64,000 bases of DNA, taken from the NCBI GenBank assembly GCA_016711405.1, contig JADJSZ010000111.1, positions 1-64,000 of the forward strand. The letters are read 5' to 3'. Each line of letters opens with the position of its first letter. The stretch's first letter is position 1. This stretch comes from Candidatus Hadersleviella danica (GTDB taxonomy: Bacteria; Chloroflexota; Anaerolineae; Promineifilales; Promineifilaceae). Below, in pieces: positions 61,160 through 64,000 of this stretch. The notes beneath the pieces were generated by a model. That model was not told the DNA's origin and did no database searches. It saw only the letters and a program-made list of their open reading frames with translations. Position numbers and translations under genes: made by a program.

Positions 61160-61181
61160 TTTGTGACTAGGAGGTTACACG
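61143..61181 (+). repeat. Heptamer repeat and Shine-Dalgarno site
   Basis: GTGACTG, GTAATTT, then GTGATTT and GTGACTA, followed by GGAGG ten bases before the ATG at 61182. Here both the repeat and a normal ribosome-binding site are present. Confidence 0.65.
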
Positions 61182-61493
61182 ATGAGATATGTGATTATCG
61201 CGTTGACGTTGGCGACAGCCCTGATTCACATCAGTTTGGGTGGCCCATTGTTCATTCTGAATGGGGTGGGGTATATCGCGCTGTTGGTGGCTCTTTATTG
61301 GGTTCCCCAAACGGCCGCTTATCGGAAGGAAATTCGGTATGCGTTGATAGGCTATACGGCTATGACCATCATTGCCTATTTCCTGATGAACTCTCCTCAG
61401 GATTGGTTGAATACGGTAGGAATCCTAACCAAAGTCGTGGAGCTTTCCCTGTTGGTCGTGTTGTGGCGTGAAGGGCAACCCGCGAAGAAGTGA
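61182..61493 (+). CDS. Small four-helix membrane protein
   Basis: A 103-residue protein with four hydrophobic segments (YVIIALTLATALIHISLG, ILNGVGYIALLVALYWV, YALIGYTAMTIIAYFL, LTKVVELSLLVVLW). It resembles small conserved integral membrane proteins of unknown function. GGAGG precedes the ATG. A terminator follows within 40 bp. Confidence 0.7.
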   Translation: MRYVIIALTLATALIHISLGGPLFILNGVGYIALLVALYWVPQTAAYRKEIRYALIGYTAMTIIAYFLMNSPQDWLNTVGILTKVVELSLLVVLWREGQPAKK

Positions 61494-61497
61494 GAAG

Positions 61498-61580
61498 TAA
61501 AAAGTAGGCACTGAGAAGTAAAAAGAGGGTGGCTTGTTAGCCACCCTCTTTTACTTCTCACCTTTTACTTTTTACTTTTT
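61498..61580. terminator. Bidirectional terminator inside a GAAGTAAAA repeat
   Basis: GAGGGTGGC-TTGTTA-GCCACCCTC (61525-61548) with A-rich and T-rich flanks, between convergent genes. Inverse GAGAAGTAAAA repeat arms flank it. Confidence 0.85.
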
Positions 61581-62820
61581 AAGCGGGGTTGGATTCCGCC
61601 CAGTGCCATAACAGGCCACGGAAATGGGCGATAAACCGCTCCCATTCGTGGCGGGGGAAGGTGGTTTGGACAGTCGAGACAATCGTCTGGTCAAACTCGG
61701 GCGAGCGGACGAGGTTCCACATGACTTCGTCGAGGTTGGCCAATTCCGTTTCGCGGAATTCAGTAAATTCCTCTTTTTGCAGGTGCGCATCGGCTAATTT
61801 TTCATACGCCTCCAGCTTTTCCCAATAACTCCTGTCCGAATCGGCAATGGCGAAGTAATCTTGGATGTTCATGTTGATGGCCATTTGCCGCTCGCTGACG
61901 GTGCAGAAAATGCCCCATGCGACCAATGATTTGAGTGCCCACGGATAGTAATAGTGCAAGCTGGTGATGGCGATATCGGGGCAGGCGTTGGCAAAGTCTA
62001 TCGGCCACATCACCCCATCTTTGATGATGGATTCGCAGGAGTTGAAATCCCAGCGGAAGAAGGCGTTGATGACTTTGGTGATGATTTGGGCTTCGCGCCC
62101 TTTTTCGGCCGTTAAAAAGTTGTGGTCAATCACATAACGGTCGTGCATCGGGTGGGCGGGGTCGTATTTAAAGCTCCCCACTTGTGGGCCGATGGCCAGC
62201 GAACGCACAAACACTTCGTAGTTATCCAACCCTGCTTGTAAGTGCATCAGGGTGCGCCCTGAGGCATCATACGCCTGCATCAAGTCCCATTCGTTGTTGA
62301 TGCGTGTCACACCGCGCCAGCCGCCCCCATCGAATGGCTTCATGTAGAGGGGGTAGCCGATTTCGCGGGCAATGGCCGCTAAATCGAATTGGTCGTGGTA
62401 ACGGGTGGCGGTGATGGCGTATTTTTGGTCTTTGTCCTCGTCGCGGGGGCCACTTTTGGTGGGGATGAGGTGCGTTTCGGGGATGTTTAGCCCCAAGCGA
62501 ATCATGGCGCAGTAGGCGGAATGTTTTTCCATGCTCTGGAAGGTGAAGGGGTTGTTGAGCATGTAGGTTCCGTTGACCAGAGCCGCTTTTTTGAGCCATT
62601 CGCGGGGCTGAAAATGCCAGTAGGAAAGGCGGTCTATGACAACGTTGTAGTCCGTAGGGGCGTTTAGGCGGAAGGGGTGGATGCGCACCCGTTCGGCCGT
62701 GATGTCAAATTCACGGCCGCGATACTTAAACTTCCCCCCCAAGCGCGTAATCAATTGCTCAAACGTTGAAGGCCAATCATTCTCATCACCAATCAACAAA
62801 CCAATTTTTTTAGTTGTCAT
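61579..62820 (-). CDS. ATP-grasp-type protein, unassigned
   Basis: A 413-residue protein. The N-terminus (KKIGLLIGDENDWPSTFEQLI) looks like a Rossmann-like pre-ATP-grasp domain. The core shows YPLYMKPFDGGGWRGVTRINNEW, fitting the Lys and Gly-rich loop of ATP-grasp ligases, and DHNFLTAEKGREAQIITKV. The C-terminal 120 residues are helical and Glu-rich. It probably ligates a carboxylate to an amine or thiol, but the substrate is unknown. It follows an esterase gene 113 bp downstream and is likely functionally linked with the two esterases. Confidence 0.75.
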   Translation of the reverse strand: MTTKKIGLLIGDENDWPSTFEQLITRLGGKFKYRGREFDITAERVRIHPFRLNAPTDYNVVIDRLSYWHFQPREWLKKAALVNGTYMLNNPFTFQSMEKHSAYCAMIRLGLNIPETHLIPTKSGPRDEDKDQKYAITATRYHDQFDLAAIAREIGYPLYMKPFDGGGWRGVTRINNEWDLMQAYDASGRTLMHLQAGLDNYEVFVRSLAIGPQVGSFKYDPAHPMHDRYVIDHNFLTAEKGREAQIITKVINAFFRWDFNSCESIIKDGVMWPIDFANACPDIAITSLHYYYPWALKSLVAWGIFCTVSERQMAINMNIQDYFAIADSDRSYWEKLEAYEKLADAHLQKEEFTEFRETELANLDEVMWNLVRSPEFDQTIVSTVQTTFPRHEWERFIAHFRGLLWHWAESNPA

Positions 62821-62831
62821 GTGTGCCTCTT

Positions 62832-62936
62832 TTGATAGCTAGTCAGCGTTCAGCTTCAGCTTGTCAGCCAGTCAGCTTATCAGCTAAATGCTGACTAGCT
62901 GAAGTGCTGACAAGCTGAAATGCTGAAATGCTCTTA
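62832..62936. repeat. Imperfect repeat in inverse arrangement (CAGCTT/AAGCTG type)
   Basis: CAGCTTCAGCTTGTCAGCC and its inverse GCTGACAAGCTGAAATGCTG face each other between the ATP-grasp and esterase genes. The unit is seven to eight bases. Confidence 0.65.
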
Positions 62937-63674
62937 CCCAAATGTTTTGCCCAAATGATGGACGACTTGCTTGCGCCACCAGTTCCAGTGGTGTTCCACA
63001 TCGTAGCCCCAAATGTCCCGCTCGTGGCTGATGCCTTTGGCGGCTAGTAAATCGGCCAAGCGGTGGGTTTCGGTGATGCACCTGCCCTCCCATGCCCCTT
63101 GCCCGACCACAAGGGCGAGGTGGGTTTGGCGGGTGTGGTTGAGCGCATCGCCGTGCAAATTGGCCACATAGGCCAAGGGGTTGTTAAAGTAAACTTCTGG
63201 GGAGCCGCTCGGGCCATCAATGATGCTCTCGAGGTCATAACGGCCGCTCATGCACAGCGCATAATGAAAAATGTGGGGAAACTTGAGCGCAAAGTTGGCG
63301 GCATGGTAAGCCCCCAAACTGCACCCCACCAAAGCGATACGGGCATGTTCATCTTGGCAATCAAAGCGGATGGCGGGGACGAGGTTGTTGACGATGAAAT
63401 CCTCATACGCTTTGTGAGCCATGCCGCGCCAGTGGGGGTCTGCGCCGTGGTTCAGCCAACTTTCGTGGTCTATGCCATCGGGGCAATACACTTTGATTTT
63501 GCCCGCTTCGATGAGACCTTCGAGTGCGCCAACCATGCCGTTGCCTTCAAAGTCGAAGTAACGGCCGCCTCCCGAGGGAAAGGCCAGCACGGGAGCGCCG
63601 TAGTGGCCAAATGAGAGGACTTCTATATCGCGCCCAAGGGCTGGGCTGTAGATTTTGTCGTAGCGTCGTTGCAT
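62934..63674 (-). CDS. Esterase-D-like alpha/beta hydrolase
   Basis: A 246-residue putative esterase. The nucleophile elbow is VGCSLGAYHAANF (Ser118), with SFGHYGAPVLAFPSGGGRYFDFE before it and DVEHHWNWWRKQ supplying the late His. No signal peptide. Upstream, in the same direction, lies a second esterase truncated by the window edge; downstream is the ATP-grasp protein. Confidence 0.85.
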   Translation of the reverse strand: MQRRYDKIYSPALGRDIEVLSFGHYGAPVLAFPSGGGRYFDFEGNGMVGALEGLIEAGKIKVYCPDGIDHESWLNHGADPHWRGMAHKAYEDFIVNNLVPAIRFDCQDEHARIALVGCSLGAYHAANFALKFPHIFHYALCMSGRYDLESIIDGPSGSPEVYFNNPLAYVANLHGDALNHTRQTHLALVVGQGAWEGRCITETHRLADLLAAKGISHERDIWGYDVEHHWNWWRKQVVHHLGKTFG

Positions 63675-63675
63675 G

Positions 63676-63718
63676 GCGGGGGGATTCGTAATTCGTAATT
63701 CGTAATTAGTAATTTAGT
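63676..63718. repeat. Heptamer repeat (ATTCGTA type)
   Basis: Four ATTCGTA/ATTAGTA units between the two esterase genes. The stop codon of the partial gene lies inside the array. Confidence 0.75.
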
Positions 63719-64000
63719 GGGAATAGATAGCGAAATACTTTGTCTAGGCGGGCGGCCCATGAGGATTCGTGGTGGGTGGAGCCTTCGGCTAAATAGTAAT
63801 GGAGATTATGCCCTTGCACGTACCCATTTTCAAGCAATGCGTTGCGAGCGGCAAGGGTATCGTATTGGCCGTCGTCGCCCACGTCGGGGCATCGCGGGAG
63901 CCGCTATCGAGCCAGAGGCGAATGTCGCGCGGCGGCCGTTGGCGGAGCCGCTCCACGGCCGTTAATTGCCCCTGCGGGTTGCGCGTAATCCAAAACGAGG
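63706..64000 (-). CDS. Putative esterase, C-terminal part (runs off the window), one frameshift
   Basis: The visible end reads DIRLWLDSGSRDAP in one frame and then DVGDDGQYDTLAARNALLENGY, HYYLAEGSTHHESSWAARL and VFRYLFPLNY in another. That is the C-terminus of a PF00756-type esterase with the acidic residue and the catalytic His in THHESSW. One extra C in the C4 run near 63881 joins the two. The start lies beyond the right edge. Confidence 0.7.

Noticed and set aside
7255..63718. Heptamer arrays as CRISPR
   Set aside because: Units are 7 bases without spacers, vary in sequence, and no cas gene is present.

Overview
The window looks like chromosomal DNA of a Chloroflexota bacterium, probably Anaerolineae-like. 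This is inferred from gene content: a MalT/SARP-type regulator, two PMT-like membrane glycosyltransferases, an AAA_32 Lon, a non-pyrrolysine MttB protein, a VTC-domain protein, a solute-binding/VWA fusion, and a secreted LTD/phospholipase D protein. No marker tree could be run. Most of the window is GC-rich and saturated with the palindrome CGGCCG (usually ACGGCCGT). Four stretches nearly lack it: about 1-4000, 46500-49400 and 49920-51580, plus the IS element inside the first. Those read as acquired DNA.

Layout. 1-4000: an AT-rich accessory segment with a broken AlbA_2 gene, an IS982-family element with an 8-bp target duplication, a pentapeptide-repeat protein, an unknown gene and a RelE-like toxin. 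4009-10483: a giant regulator (minus) divergent from a fused glycyl-tRNA synthetase. 10.5-16 kb: a lipoprotein, then a minus-strand cluster around PspA. 16-19.8 kb: a duplicated REC/histidine-kinase hybrid, rpsD with a possible attenuator, and tRNA-Lys with consensus promoter and terminator. 19.8-28.6 kb: PMT-like proteins, an amidase, a VWA protein and rmlB. 28.8-31.6 kb: an isolated promoter, 19-codon ORF and terminator upstream of a Lon-like protease. 31.6-46.3 kb: YihY, MttB-like, FadD, a GH5-like hydrolase, VTC, a sugar epimerase, RecJ, a Ddn-like protein, the LTD/PLD protein and GrpB. 46.4-51.9 kb: a defence island in which a DUF4297-HerA pair and a type II restriction-modification pair sit between three copies of a host repeat. 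52-64 kb: YCII and VOC proteins, ThyA, an RluA-type synthase, threonine aldolase, a toxin-antitoxin pair, a large Ser/Thr kinase with FHA and secreted domains, DinB, an ATP-grasp protein and two esterases.

Two genome-wide habits stand out. First, nearly every intergenic gap holds short arrays of period-7 repeats (unit types such as CTAACCA, GTTATTC, CCCAATT, CGCAATC). These often end directly at an ATG that has no Shine-Dalgarno sequence, while other genes in the window have a clear AAGGAG-type site. Second, at least eighteen genes or gene parts are split by single-base indels, nearly all in homopolymers. Repairing one base restores conserved motifs each time, so most are probably sequence errors, and I give the repaired gene spans.
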